DNA of 59,451 nucleotides from Oligoflexia bacterium (lineage in GTDB: Bacteria; Bdellovibrionota; Bacteriovoracia; Bacteriovoracales; Bacteriovoracaceae). The stretch spans positions 1 through 59,451 of the forward strand of contig JADGAN010000033.1 of assembly GCA_015231955.1 (NCBI GenBank). The letters run 5' to 3'. Below, piece by piece: positions 24,812 to 32,905 of the stretch. Both the position numbers and the translations under genes were made by a program. How positions within the stretch are numbered: position 1 is the first letter of the stretch; each line of letters begins with the position of its first letter. The notes under the pieces were generated by a model. That model searched no databases. It was given only the letters and a program-made list of their open reading frames with translations, and was not told the DNA's origin.

Positions 24812-25025
24812 AAAAAACCCCGGCCGATAAAAATCAGCATCCTTTTAGACCAGTAACAGCTTTGGTTAATTTATAGTTAGAAAGATGACCCTATCCACTC
24901 ATGCAGTTCATACATGCACCTCTGTTAGTTTGCCTTGAAGGAAAAAAACATTTATTTGTTTATCGTTTTTCATAGTGGGACTACTCCTCACTTTACTTCT
25001 CATTATTAACTGACAACTCTTCAAT

Positions 25026-25069
25026 TTACCCCCTAATATCTCAGGGGCCCCTAAGATATTAGGGGGTAA
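25026..25069. other. 44-bp near-perfect palindrome, candidate replication origin element
   Basis: The 16-bp arms (TTACCCCCTAATATCT and complement) are joined by AGGGG/CCCCT, with one mismatch in 22 pairs. It lies in the roughly 500-base gene-free stretch (24812-25311) between the putative rep gene and the partition genes. The words CCCCTAA recur in the repeat array at 25709-25941. Confidence 0.75.
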
Positions 25070-25093
25070 CCTATTGTTATTACCTAATATTTT

Positions 25094-25142
25094 ATGATCC
25101 CCTTGCTTTTAATGAGAGGATCATCTTTTATTAGGGGATCAT
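25094..25142. repeat. Inverted ATGATCCCCT repeats beside the palindrome
   Basis: ATGATCCCCT (25094-25103) and AGGGGATCAT (25133-25142) are perfect complements, with weaker GGATCAT and TGATCCC copies between and after them. Together with the 44-bp palindrome they make this spacer a likely origin or control region. Confidence 0.6.
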
Positions 25143-25311
25143 GAAAAGTGATCCCATAACTTTTTATGCTCACCGTAGATACAGCAAATTTTTTTCACTC
25201 AATCCAATTTCAGGCAAAACTCCTCCTGCACTAGCAACGGTTTCTAATGCTATTAGTAGAGTTGTTTTATGTTGTTTGTTATTGGGAAGAAGATTTCCTA
25301 TTTTAACTACT

Positions 25312-26097
25312 TTAATTTTTCAGAGAGCTATCTCTTTTAAGTAATGTGTAGACAACCTCTTGCCTGTTTTTGTTATTTTTTCTTGAGTAAAAATGTATAT
25401 AGTTTTTGTCAACTAACCCGCTTCGTGAAGTGTAGAAGTAGGTGTCGGAGATCAAAAAGTCGCTTCGTCTAATAATGGTCTCAACGTTCTCACGGTTTTT
25501 TGAGAATGTTTTTACAGTGTGTAGAAATTTAATCTCATTTTTATTCAACGCTAGGAGATCATCGATTTCTATTTTTGTGGCCATCTGCTTATGGTGATCC
25601 TCATTCCTGCCATTTTCTGTTTCGACCACTCCATTATCAGAGATGGCTACCTCTGGAAGTTTTTGATGTAACCTACTGCTATCTCCCACTTCTTTATGGT
25701 CAATCTCGCTTTCATTAGGGGATAATATTTTGTTATCCCCTAATGAAAGATCAGGGGATGATGTTTTGTTGGGGGATAATTGTTGGTTATCCCATGATGT
25801 TTCGTTAGGGGATAACAATTTATCGGGGGATAATGTAATGTTATCCTCTAACGTTTTGTCAGGGGATAATGTTTTATTATCCCCTGGTTTTTCATTAGGG
25901 GACAATAAATTATTATCCCCTAATGAAAGATTAGGGGATAGTAATGGTGAGGTGAGAGGTGAACTGTTCTTACTATCGGAGTTCCTCTCACCAGAGTCAT
26001 GAAAGATAACGATATCACTATAAGGGGTCACCTTGGGCCTATTGGGATCCTTCATCTTAAACTTTGGAGTGCTCAATCGATCTGATGTGGACGGCAT
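25312..26097 (-). CDS. Partition partner protein with LSPN/LGDN repeats
   Basis: A 261-residue protein starting at 26097, 25 bases after parA, with AAGGTGA as ribosome site. The N-terminal third is disordered. Residues about 48-130 consist of tetrapeptides LSPN/LSPD and LGDN alternating irregularly, a direct result of an inverted-repeat array in the DNA (25709-25941). The C-terminal 90 residues (LALNKNEIKFLHTVKTFSK to a KNNKNRQEVVYTLLK strand) look like a small winged-helix or MarR-like DNA-binding domain. Position after parA suggests the centromere-binding partner, but there is no ParB nuclease-type domain. Confidence 0.6.
   Translation of the reverse strand: MPSTSDRLSTPKFKMKDPNRPKVTPYSDIVIFHDSGERNSDSKNSSPLTSPLLSPNLSLGDNNLLSPNEKPGDNKTLSPDKTLEDNITLSPDKLLSPNETSWDNQQLSPNKTSSPDLSLGDNKILSPNESEIDHKEVGDSSRLHQKLPEVAISDNGVVETENGRNEDHHKQMATKIEIDDLLALNKNEIKFLHTVKTFSKNRENVETIIRRSDFLISDTYFYTSRSGLVDKNYIHFYSRKNNKNRQEVVYTLLKRDSSLKN
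25709..25941. repeat. Array of about 13 inverted/direct copies of a 12-bp motif inside a coding region
   Basis: About 13 copies of ATTAGGGGATAA or its complement occupy 233 bases. The first two form a 41-bp palindrome with 17-bp arms (25709-25725 and 25733-25749). Spacing keeps the reading frame: the complement gives LSPN and the direct copy gives LGDN. It is a candidate centromere (parS-like) or iteron array within the partition gene. Confidence 0.85.
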
Positions 26098-26122
26098 GGG
26101 TATTCACCTTGCTTTTTAGTTG

Positions 26123-27256
26123 TTATTGCGACTTTTCCATACTGCTGGGAGGATATTTGAGCCCCATAATCTCTCTTGCCAGCAAATCAAAATCTTCGCG
26201 TGCAGGAGAACTCTTATGTTCTGTAAAAATCGACTGAGAGTCGTTAATGCGTCTGGAGAGGTGCTCATTCTCCCGAATAAAACTATCGAGTATGAAGTTC
26301 TTAAAAAGTTCATGGGTATTCAACCTCTTCAAATACTCATCGGACGATTTTTTACTGGCGTTGTGGCGATTCAAGAAGATATTGATCTCAGTGCTGGTTC
26401 TACTTCGAAAGTGGGTCGTGATATCTTTTATCCATAGCAGCGTCTTGGCCGCACCATTTAATGAGAATTCATTGGGGTTAACGGGTAACACTACTCGAGT
26501 GCATGCCATCAAAATGGATGAGTTTAAGAGGCCAAGGGCCGGTGAGCAATCAAAGATAATATAGTCGTAGTTGGTCTTGATCTTCTTCACCATCTCCATA
26601 ATTAAAAGGTCAAGGCGACCGGGGTTGGAGTGGATATACTTCTCTAGTGCAGAGTTATCTATATTGCTAGGTATAAGATCGAGGTTAGGAGTTATATGCA
26701 CAATGGAGTCGTTAATATCGATATCACCCTTGATGATGTCGATTAAGCAGTAGAGCTGCCCCTCGTTGATTCCAAAGGCGGTAGTGGTATTGGCCTGCTG
26801 ATCGGTATCGATCACCAGTACGCGGGCCCCCAGCTGATTAAACCTAATGGCTAATGTATGAGAGCTGGTACTCTTGCCCACTCCACCTTTTGTGCAGATA
26901 AAACTGATAATTTCCTCGGCGTAGCGATGTCCATAGATCTGCAGCAGTCTCCTCACCTCGGCGGAGGGAATGAAGGTTCTACTCCCTATCTTAGTTGCCT
27001 TAATGCCGTTGCTCTTTAATATGTTGTGAACGTTGGCGAGAGTTGTCCCTAGGATGGAGCAGAGATCCGAAGGTGGAATCATCAGCTCCTCTTTTAAAAC
27101 ATTACCATCGTAGTTTTTCTTATTCTCTTTGTTGATATCAAAAAAGCCGTCCTCCAGATCGAGTAGAAAATCGATCTTCTTTCGATTTGTCGGCGAAACT
27201 ACAAAAGACTTCCCCTCTCTTTTTTCCAAGTTTGAATCTGTGTCGACCGGTTGCAT
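26123..27256 (-). CDS. parA: ParA-type partition ATPase with N-terminal HTH
   Basis: A 377-residue Walker-type ATPase. Residues about 55-110 form a DNA-binding helix-turn-helix (MIPPSDLCSILGTTLANVHN), as in type Ia ParA proteins that also repress their operon. The deviant Walker A is CTKGGVGKST near 130, Walker A' is VIDTDQQANTT near 157 and Walker B is YIIFDCSPALG near 243. It drives plasmid positioning together with a centromere-binding partner, likely encoded just downstream at 25312-26097. Inverted repeats upstream (27288-27383) are likely operators for its own repression. Confidence 0.9.
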   Translation of the reverse strand: MQPVDTDSNLEKREGKSFVVSPTNRKKIDFLLDLEDGFFDINKENKKNYDGNVLKEELMIPPSDLCSILGTTLANVHNILKSNGIKATKIGSRTFIPSAEVRRLLQIYGHRYAEEIISFICTKGGVGKSTSSHTLAIRFNQLGARVLVIDTDQQANTTTAFGINEGQLYCLIDIIKGDIDINDSIVHITPNLDLIPSNIDNSALEKYIHSNPGRLDLLIMEMVKKIKTNYDYIIFDCSPALGLLNSSILMACTRVVLPVNPNEFSLNGAAKTLLWIKDITTHFRSRTSTEINIFLNRHNASKKSSDEYLKRLNTHELFKNFILDSFIRENEHLSRRINDSQSIFTEHKSSPAREDFDLLAREIMGLKYPPSSMEKSQ

Positions 27257-27287
27257 ACAAATCCTTTTAAAAAAATAGTAAATTTAA

Positions 27288-27383
27288 AAAAACATACACT
27301 TTCATTTAAAATTTTAGTTTTAAGAAAAACTTAAGTCAATTAACTTTTCTTAATATTTAAATAAACTTAAATGGTATGTTTTT
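27288..27383. promoter_or_regulatory. Inverted repeats upstream of parA
   Basis: AAAAACATAC (27288-27297) and GTATGTTTTT (27374-27383) are perfect complements. Between them TTAAGAAAA (27320) and TTTTCTTAA (27345) form a second inverted pair, and TTTTTCTTAA recurs at 27378. This AT-rich block is the likely parA promoter and operator. Confidence 0.55.
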
Positions 27384-27463
27384 CTTAAACCAGCCACTCT
27401 TTCTAAAGGAGAGAGCAAGTAGTAAAATCACGTGCCACTCAAGGTGTGTAGAGCGAGAAAAAT

Positions 27464-28213
27464 CTAGATGCTTGAGTACCCTCCATCAATGATAATGTTT
27501 TGCCCTGTGATGAATTTCGATGCATTGCTGGATAAAAAAACGATTGTACCAGCAATATCATCTGGCTTGGCCATTCTCTTTAAAGGAGTTGTACTAATAT
27601 AATAATTTCTAATGTTGGGAGGCTGGTTGTTTTCGATCGCACCAGGGGAAATCGTATTAAATCGAATATCAAAAGGGGCATAATAGGTGCTTAGGGATTT
27701 AGTCATATTGGTTATGGCCCCTTTTAGGGTAGGGTAAGCCAGATTTAAAAATTTATTTGTATTTTCATAGATACTGAAATTAGGGGACAAGAGACCAAAG
27801 ACAGAGGAAAAGTTAATTATTGAACCTGCTATTTTTGATTCTTTCATCCTCTCAGCGGCCATCCGGCCGCAAGTGTAGTAGCTTAATACATGGTCATTAA
27901 AGGCAGCGAGAAAAGTTTCATTGGAAAAATTTTCAGGGCGACTATTCCAATCATGGTAGTTTTTAGGATAGTGACAATTAATCCACACATCGATGCTGAC
28001 ATATTGTTTGGTAATGGTCTCAATTAAGCTATTTATATCTTTTTCACTTGAAAGATCTGAGCAAAAAAAGTTATTTTTGGAGGTTCTTTTTATGTCTACT
28101 CTTATTAGATTATTACATTGATTCTCAAGATGATTTGAAATAGCTTTGCCTATTAAACCTTCTGCTCCAGTTAAGACAATATTCTTGTTTGTCAGATTAA
28201 ATAAATCATTCAT
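27464..28213 (-). CDS. SDR-family oxidoreductase
   Basis: A 249-residue short-chain dehydrogenase/reductase. The cofactor motif TGAEGLIG is at residues about 15-22. The expected catalytic Ser-Tyr-Lys is seen as INFSSVFG and YPTLKGA, and the C-terminus ends FITGQNIIIDGGYSS. The overall style resembles SDRs of surface-polysaccharide or flagellin-sugar pathways (PtmA-like), but the substrate is unknown. It lies 37 bases after the histidine kinase gene in the same direction, so it may be co-transcribed with the signalling genes. That is unusual company for such an enzyme. Confidence 0.8.
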   Translation of the reverse strand: MNDLFNLTNKNIVLTGAEGLIGKAISNHLENQCNNLIRVDIKRTSKNNFFCSDLSSEKDINSLIETITKQYVSIDVWINCHYPKNYHDWNSRPENFSNETFLAAFNDHVLSYYTCGRMAAERMKESKIAGSIINFSSVFGLLSPNFSIYENTNKFLNLAYPTLKGAITNMTKSLSTYYAPFDIRFNTISPGAIENNQPPNIRNYYISTTPLKRMAKPDDIAGTIVFLSSNASKFITGQNIIIDGGYSSI

Positions 28214-28250
28214 TGATAATTACCTCTTTAGTGGTTTTAAGTGTGCCATT

Positions 28251-30176
28251 CTAATGTGTTTCAAATTTAATTGTTGCAAAATTCCATTGTTCACTTCTCT
28301 CAAAAGAGAGTATTCCATTATATTTTTCCATCACTTCACATACTTGACTAAGACCGATTCCTGTTCCGCGCACTGAGGATAGCGATGGTTTCTTGGTATG
28401 TTTTTGATGAAGCAATTCTTTGGGGAGAGCTTCTCCATTATCTTTAATTTGAATCAAGGCGATGGTATCACTTACGATCTTGGTGGTTATGACGATAGAT
28501 CCCTTTTCTTTGTTGCCAACAGATTGAATGGAGTTACTTAATAAGGGTTTAATCATATTTTTAAAATCAATGTTGTTCATTTGAAGCTCCTGTTTAGAGG
28601 AGGAGCGATCAGAGATCAATTTATAAGAGATTTTTGCAGAGGTTAGTTTGATTCGAGCATTAAGAAATAACTCAACATCATCTAATGTCAGAGGATTGTG
28701 GCCATCGCGATAGTCGAGGAGTTCTGTTTTGGCCAAGAGATTGGCCCGAATAAGCATTTCGCTAAATTTATTAGTTACTGCTGAATCTTTAAAAACAAGT
28801 AAATTTTTATGAATGGAGTAATATTTCAAGAGATCATAGAGATGGTTTTTAAATTCATGGATAACGTACTTTATTATACTGTTGATCTCTTTCTGCTTGA
28901 TAAGATTAAAGTTGGCGCGGATATTTTCTAGGAATGCCATTTTTGTTACAAGATGTTTTACCTTGAAGTAAACACTAACAAGCGAGAGAAGAGAGAAAAA
29001 GAACAATCCATACCAGGGGGCATAGGCGACAAATTGTTTTAAAAAATCAAAAGGAATAAAATAAATGGCCACTCTCATAAGATACCCCCCTAATAACAAG
29101 AGGTAAGCTACCTTATCAATCCATAATGTTTTTGCGGATTTCATTAGGAGAAATGGGAGTGTTAATAGGTTGATGACAGCAAAGAAGTAGAGACCGTTTG
29201 TGGGGTTAAAATCTTGAGTGAGGAATAAGCCAATAAAGAGATAGATAGTGATAAAAGAGATGAGTGCTAGAGAGTATAAATTGCTTGCTTTGTTTTTATT
29301 TAGGTCAAAAAGGAGCCGGCAAAAAAAGATCTGAATGATTTGAGATGAAAATTGTGTCATTGATGACAAAGCCTCAAAATCAATAAAAGCTGGCGTAAAG
29401 ATCTTATAATCTAAATTGATACTCCATGATGACACAAGGATAAGAAATATTCCTGCTGGCCGCAAATAGCAAAGATCTTGGTTCTTGGAGAGGATGATAA
29501 AGAGGATGGATAAGGAGATGATAAATCCCCACATAAAAAAATGAAAGATGGATATTTGCAAGGTATCTTCAAGAAACTGCACTTCGTTGGCATAAAAATA
29601 GTGAGTAAGGTTAGGAATATAACGGGTTTTGACTTTGAAATAGAGAGATAAATGAGAGTCGTTGGGAAAGGTTATTTCTGTTCCTATCTTTGAATTTTTT
29701 CTCTTCTCTCTCAGTTGGTTTTTCCAGTTGATAGATCCAAGCAGTTGAGATGTTGGTGTGGATGCTTGCGGGTGAATTAGTTTAAAAGTTGAACTGGGCA
29801 TTGGCATAGGGGATGAAAAAATCTGAAGATCCATGAATGTTCGTTTGAAACCTAGGTAAAGCTTGTTTGATTGTTTGTTGTTCGTTAAGTAATACCTTAT
29901 CCAAAGTGTGCCACTTGTATTAGGAAGGACTGCTTCCGAAGATTGGAAAGGAGTGAATTGTTTTGATACAATATTAGAGAGGTTAAGCTTGTTGGATAGA
30001 TCAATGTAATACTCCATACACTGTGTAGGAACTTGTGTCTTGGTCGTGATATTCGTAATATCAAAGGTGCATTGGTCGTTGGCAAAGGAGGCATTTGTGG
30101 TCAATGACGAGACAATAACCAGGGCCAATAGGAGCATTAATGCTTTAATAATTTGATCATATCTGCAAAACTGCAT
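28251..30176 (-). CDS. 7TMR-DISM-type sensor histidine kinase
   Basis: A 641-residue sensor kinase. A signal peptide (ALMLLLALVIVSS, cut near ASFAND) precedes a periplasmic 7TMR-DISM-type domain (about 35-205), seven membrane helices (about 210-400) and a kinase module. The phosphoacceptor is His in VIHEFKNHL, the N box is LLSNSIQSV, and G boxes are IKDNGEALP and RGTGIGLS. All parts needed for activity are visible. The gene overlaps the small DHp-receiver gene by 40 bases. Its signal is outside the inner membrane, perhaps a carbohydrate or cell-contact cue. It likely feeds the two receiver proteins encoded upstream. Confidence 0.85.
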   Translation of the reverse strand: MQFCRYDQIIKALMLLLALVIVSSLTTNASFANDQCTFDITNITTKTQVPTQCMEYYIDLSNKLNLSNIVSKQFTPFQSSEAVLPNTSGTLWIRYYLTNNKQSNKLYLGFKRTFMDLQIFSSPMPMPSSTFKLIHPQASTPTSQLLGSINWKNQLREKRKNSKIGTEITFPNDSHLSLYFKVKTRYIPNLTHYFYANEVQFLEDTLQISIFHFFMWGFIISLSILFIILSKNQDLCYLRPAGIFLILVSSWSINLDYKIFTPAFIDFEALSSMTQFSSQIIQIFFCRLLFDLNKNKASNLYSLALISFITIYLFIGLFLTQDFNPTNGLYFFAVINLLTLPFLLMKSAKTLWIDKVAYLLLLGGYLMRVAIYFIPFDFLKQFVAYAPWYGLFFFSLLSLVSVYFKVKHLVTKMAFLENIRANFNLIKQKEINSIIKYVIHEFKNHLYDLLKYYSIHKNLLVFKDSAVTNKFSEMLIRANLLAKTELLDYRDGHNPLTLDDVELFLNARIKLTSAKISYKLISDRSSSKQELQMNNIDFKNMIKPLLSNSIQSVGNKEKGSIVITTKIVSDTIALIQIKDNGEALPKELLHQKHTKKPSLSSVRGTGIGLSQVCEVMEKYNGILSFERSEQWNFATIKFETH

Positions 30177-30772
30177 ATGTCTTTCTCCAATACATAATCG
30201 AATGTGGTTTTGTAGGCATCTTTTTCATCAGCATCTAATTCTTCATGAGTAACTAATAGTTTTAAAACATTGGCCATCTTTTTAAGATGGCCAAATAAAC
30301 GAGTGGATACGATTGAGTAGAGTCCAAAGTTTTTATCGCAAATAATACAATCAAATTTATCCCCTTGCTTGAGTTTTATAAGAAAATTGTCTGGGATTTG
30401 AAATGTTTCAATAGAGATTTGTGGATCCGTCATGCAATCTTTGTATAATTGTAGGGTCAATTCATTATTATCCACGATAGCAATCTTGATAGGATGTTTA
30501 GCTATTAATTTTTGGATAAGATTGTCTGTTTTGTTTTTGATAGACTTTTCTTGAGACTTTTTTTTAAATGTTGTTAGTAATTGAAAGAGCATAAATGATT
30601 CCATTGTCCTAGGTTTTTCGATTACATTTGTACATTGATCTAATAGATCAATATAGTATTTGGGCGTATGGGTAATTAGTTCTTGGTCTTTAAAGATTGC
30701 TTTGAGGTAGTTAAGTCTTGTGGTAACTTCTTTTATATCATGAGCAATGTAAAAATTCATCTTGTGGGCCAT
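30137..30772 (-). CDS. Receiver protein with DHp-like N-terminus, no kinase domain
   Basis: A 211-residue protein. The N-terminus reads FYIAHDIKEVTTRLNYL, close to a histidine-kinase H box. The C-terminal 110 residues form a receiver fold with KIAIVDNNE near 95, the putative phospho-Asp in CIICDKNFG near 140 and Lys in VLEKDI near 197. No ATP-binding domain exists. It could be a phosphotransfer relay between the sensor and the larger regulator. Its start overlaps the stop of that regulator (TAATG). Confidence 0.65.
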   Translation of the reverse strand: MAHKMNFYIAHDIKEVTTRLNYLKAIFKDQELITHTPKYYIDLLDQCTNVIEKPRTMESFMLFQLLTTFKKKSQEKSIKNKTDNLIQKLIAKHPIKIAIVDNNELTLQLYKDCMTDPQISIETFQIPDNFLIKLKQGDKFDCIICDKNFGLYSIVSTRLFGHLKKMANVLKLLVTHEELDADEKDAYKTTFDYVLEKDICSFADMIKLLKH

Positions 30773-31938
30773 TATTGTAAATCCTCGTTGTGCTTATCTA
30801 ATATTTTTTTGATGGCTGCTGGGGTTAACATGAGTAATTCTGCTGCTCGAGATAAATTTTGATGATTTTCATTGAAAACTTTATAGACAATTTGATACCT
30901 AAAAAAGGAGATGGCTTTTTTTAATCCATACTGCTTGCTAAAATCGAGATGAGATTTATGTAATGTGAGTTTGTTATTGTTGTCTTGATTGTATGGAGTA
31001 GCTAAGTGAGCAGGAAGGTCGTTGGCCGTAATGACAATATTTTTTTTATCTTTGAAAACAATTTCCGCAAGATATCTTAAATCCCCAATGGAATCCCATT
31101 TATTATTGAGAATAGAGATCATCGCTTCATCGGTGAAAGAGAGATAGCTTTTAGCAAAAAAATTAAGTAATGAGGGGATATCATCTTTCCTTTGGTTGAT
31201 CGCTGGTATTGCAAGGAAATGCGTAAAATTTTTAGATAAATTTTTTATATCTTTAGAGATGTAGGCAATCGTTGTTTTTTTGGTCTCTTTTAATATATTT
31301 TTCAGATCGACACTGGAATCGTTTAAATCTAAAATGGTGATGTTTTTCATAGTCTTAGTTTGAGTGGATTTCGCGGTAATTTCACCGTTGGCCAATAAAG
31401 AAGCTATTCCTTGGGCCATCATTTTACTGCCCTGACCTTCGATTAATAAATGATGAATCCTGTCGGGGTTATTGAGAACCATAGAGATGTACTTGTAGAC
31501 ATCTGTTTTGATCGGCGTATGATTGGTTGAAAAATAATATTTGAAAATTTTATTACAAGCAGATTGAATAATGTAAGGGCGAGCTTTTTCGAGAGTTGTA
31601 TGGATATAATCTGGCTTACTCTTGTCTCCAAACGCGACAGCTCCAATCTTTTCGACCTCCTTCTCTTTGTCAGTAAGGCCTGATAAAACTATAGGAATAA
31701 TCCCATTTGATTTGCAAAGTTTTACCAGTTGTATCCCTGATGTCTTTTTTCCAAGGCATAAATCGATTAAGGCGATATCAAAGTCGCTGTTACTTGCTTT
31801 TTCAAAAGCAGACTTGAAGTTCTTACAACAAATAATATTTTTGATTTCTATGTTTTTCATTTTTTTTAACTGCAATATAGTAAAATCTCTACAGTAAGTG
31901 TCGTCTTCAATAATTAGAAAGCTTAGTTTTAGTACCAT
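30772..31938 (-). CDS. NtrC-like response regulator with degenerate AAA domain
   Basis: A 388-residue protein if it starts at ATG 31938; ATG 32001 is an alternative, and neither has a good ribosome site. The receiver has FLIIEDD, the phospho-Asp in IALIDLCLG, Thr/Ser in VLSGLTD and Lys in FGDKSKPD. The middle resembles a sigma54-activator AAA domain, but Walker A is replaced by EGQGSKMM and the GAFTGA loop is missing. RKDDIPSLLNFF is retained. The C-terminus is a Fis-type helix-turn-helix (NLSRAAELLMLTPAAIKKIL). It probably binds DNA without ATPase-driven activation. Confidence 0.75.
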   Translation of the reverse strand: MVLKLSFLIIEDDTYCRDFTILQLKKMKNIEIKNIICCKNFKSAFEKASNSDFDIALIDLCLGKKTSGIQLVKLCKSNGIIPIVLSGLTDKEKEVEKIGAVAFGDKSKPDYIHTTLEKARPYIIQSACNKIFKYYFSTNHTPIKTDVYKYISMVLNNPDRIHHLLIEGQGSKMMAQGIASLLANGEITAKSTQTKTMKNITILDLNDSSVDLKNILKETKKTTIAYISKDIKNLSKNFTHFLAIPAINQRKDDIPSLLNFFAKSYLSFTDEAMISILNNKWDSIGDLRYLAEIVFKDKKNIVITANDLPAHLATPYNQDNNNKLTLHKSHLDFSKQYGLKKAISFFRYQIVYKVFNENHQNLSRAAELLMLTPAAIKKILDKHNEDLQ

Positions 31939-32004
31939 TTTTATTCTTTTGCTCGGATGTTTTGATGGAATTTTATAAAAATCAACTTGTTTTTTAATCA
32001 TAAA

Positions 32005-32043
32005 TTTTAACAAAAGTAAAAATTTTTTTTACTTTTGTTAAAA
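32005..32043. promoter_or_regulatory. Inverted repeat in the regulator/tra divergent region
   Basis: Two perfect 16-bp arms (TTTTAACAAAAGTAAA and complement) are separated by seven bases. A third core copy, ACTTTTGTTAAA, lies at 32194-32205, nearer the tra operon. These are good candidates for binding of the Fis-type regulator encoded next to them. Confidence 0.7.
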
Positions 32044-32065
32044 AAATGAGACTTTTGGTGCTTTG

Positions 32066-32095
32066 TTGCCAGTTCTCAGCCAGTGGGCTTAATAA
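32066..32095 (+). promoter_or_regulatory. Possible sigma70 promoter of the tra operon
   Basis: TTGCCA (32066-32071) and TAATAA (32090-32095) are 18 bases apart, pointing at the tra operon, between the palindrome and the third half-site. The leader of about 190 bases before 32285 contains the third motif. Fit to consensus is moderate. Confidence 0.35.
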
Positions 32096-32284
32096 ATTAG
32101 AATCTTAAGAGATTTTTTCCCTCCTTAACTATGTGAAAATATTATCTCGATATAGCGATATTTGTTGTTTGTTGCAAGTCGAAAGAATTATTAACTTTTG
32201 TTAAAGGCCGTTTGTCTTGATGAAAAAAGAGCGGTATGAGCATCGTTATTGAAAGAATGTACCTGGCGACAAAAAGGAACTCCA

Positions 32285-32671
32285 ATGATGAATGATTTAA
32301 TTGAAAAGGATGAAATCATGAATAAAGGTAATTGGTATTATAACTACGTTTATATTGAAGATGATGAATATGAACGTAGCGACTGGAAAAGGAATGCCAA
32401 AAAGAAAAATATTAACGCATTGATTTTAACGTCAACAAAAGAGTTCGAAATGTATGCTGATAACATTTCTAAAAATAAAACATTAATCTATCTTGATTGT
32501 GATTTAGGAGAAGGAGAGTTACGAGGTGATGAGTTCGCTGAAAAATTACATGCAGAAGGATATTTAAACTTATATATGTCCACAAGTTATGATGCGGAAG
32601 AATTTGCTCATTTGCCCTGGTTAAAATATGCAGGCAAAGGATGCCCTTTTGAAAAAGTAAATTCTGGATAA
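32285..32671 (+). CDS. Free-standing receiver-like protein, first gene of the tra operon
   Basis: A 128-residue protein from ATG 32285 (AAGGAA upstream; a TTG at 32249 is rejected). It has a receiver-like layout: acidic pair in YVYIEDDEYE near 18, possible phospho-Asp in IYLDCDLGEG near 71, Ser/Thr in LYMSTSYD near 100 and Lys in YAGKGCPF near 117. No output domain is attached. Its place at the head of the transfer operon, opposite the phosphorelay genes, suggests a phosphate sink or regulator of transfer. Confidence 0.65.
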   Translation: MMNDLIEKDEIMNKGNWYYNYVYIEDDEYERSDWKRNAKKKNINALILTSTKEFEMYADNISKNKTLIYLDCDLGEGELRGDEFAEKLHAEGYLNLYMSTSYDAEEFAHLPWLKYAGKGCPFEKVNSG

Positions 32672-32691
32672 TCTGTTTTGGGAGGATTTTT

Positions 32692-32865
32692 ATGTTGAAG
32701 ACGTGGTTACCGATGGTTCTGTTGATAAGTATTGTGATGTCTTTAGCAATGCTAGTCCGTGTTAAAAGCAAAGAGGGTAAAATGATGGTCGTTAGACCTG
32801 TCGAGCTTTGGGATGGCAGAGTTATATCAGTTTTAAGTTATGGAGTGAAATCAGTTGGTAAATAG
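32692..32865 (+). CDS. Small membrane protein
   Basis: A 57-residue protein with GGAGG six bases before ATG 32692. One membrane helix (residues about 5-22, WLPMVLLISIVMSLAML) is followed by a short basic tail. It is the second gene of the tra operon. Unknown family; perhaps a small accessory of the transfer channel. Confidence 0.55.
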   Translation: MLKTWLPMVLLISIVMSLAMLVRVKSKEGKMMVVRPVELWDGRVISVLSYGVKSVGK

Positions 32866-32905
32866 GAAAATAGAAATAATAACGTTTATAAAAAAGGATG
32901 TTTTA

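Noticed and set aside
25141-25344. Open frame on the plus strand near the origin candidate
   Set aside because: It overlaps repeats and the end of the partition-partner gene, with no ribosome site.
25730-26002. Plus-strand frame rich in LSGDN-like repeats
   Set aside because: It is the mirror image of the inverted-repeat array; the minus-strand gene has the ribosome site and operon context.
32051-32070. Sigma54 promoter (TTGGTGC then TTGCC) upstream of tra
   Set aside because: The GG-GC spacing is nine bases and not ten, and the adjacent NtrC-like regulator lacks the ATPase motifs needed to activate sigma54.
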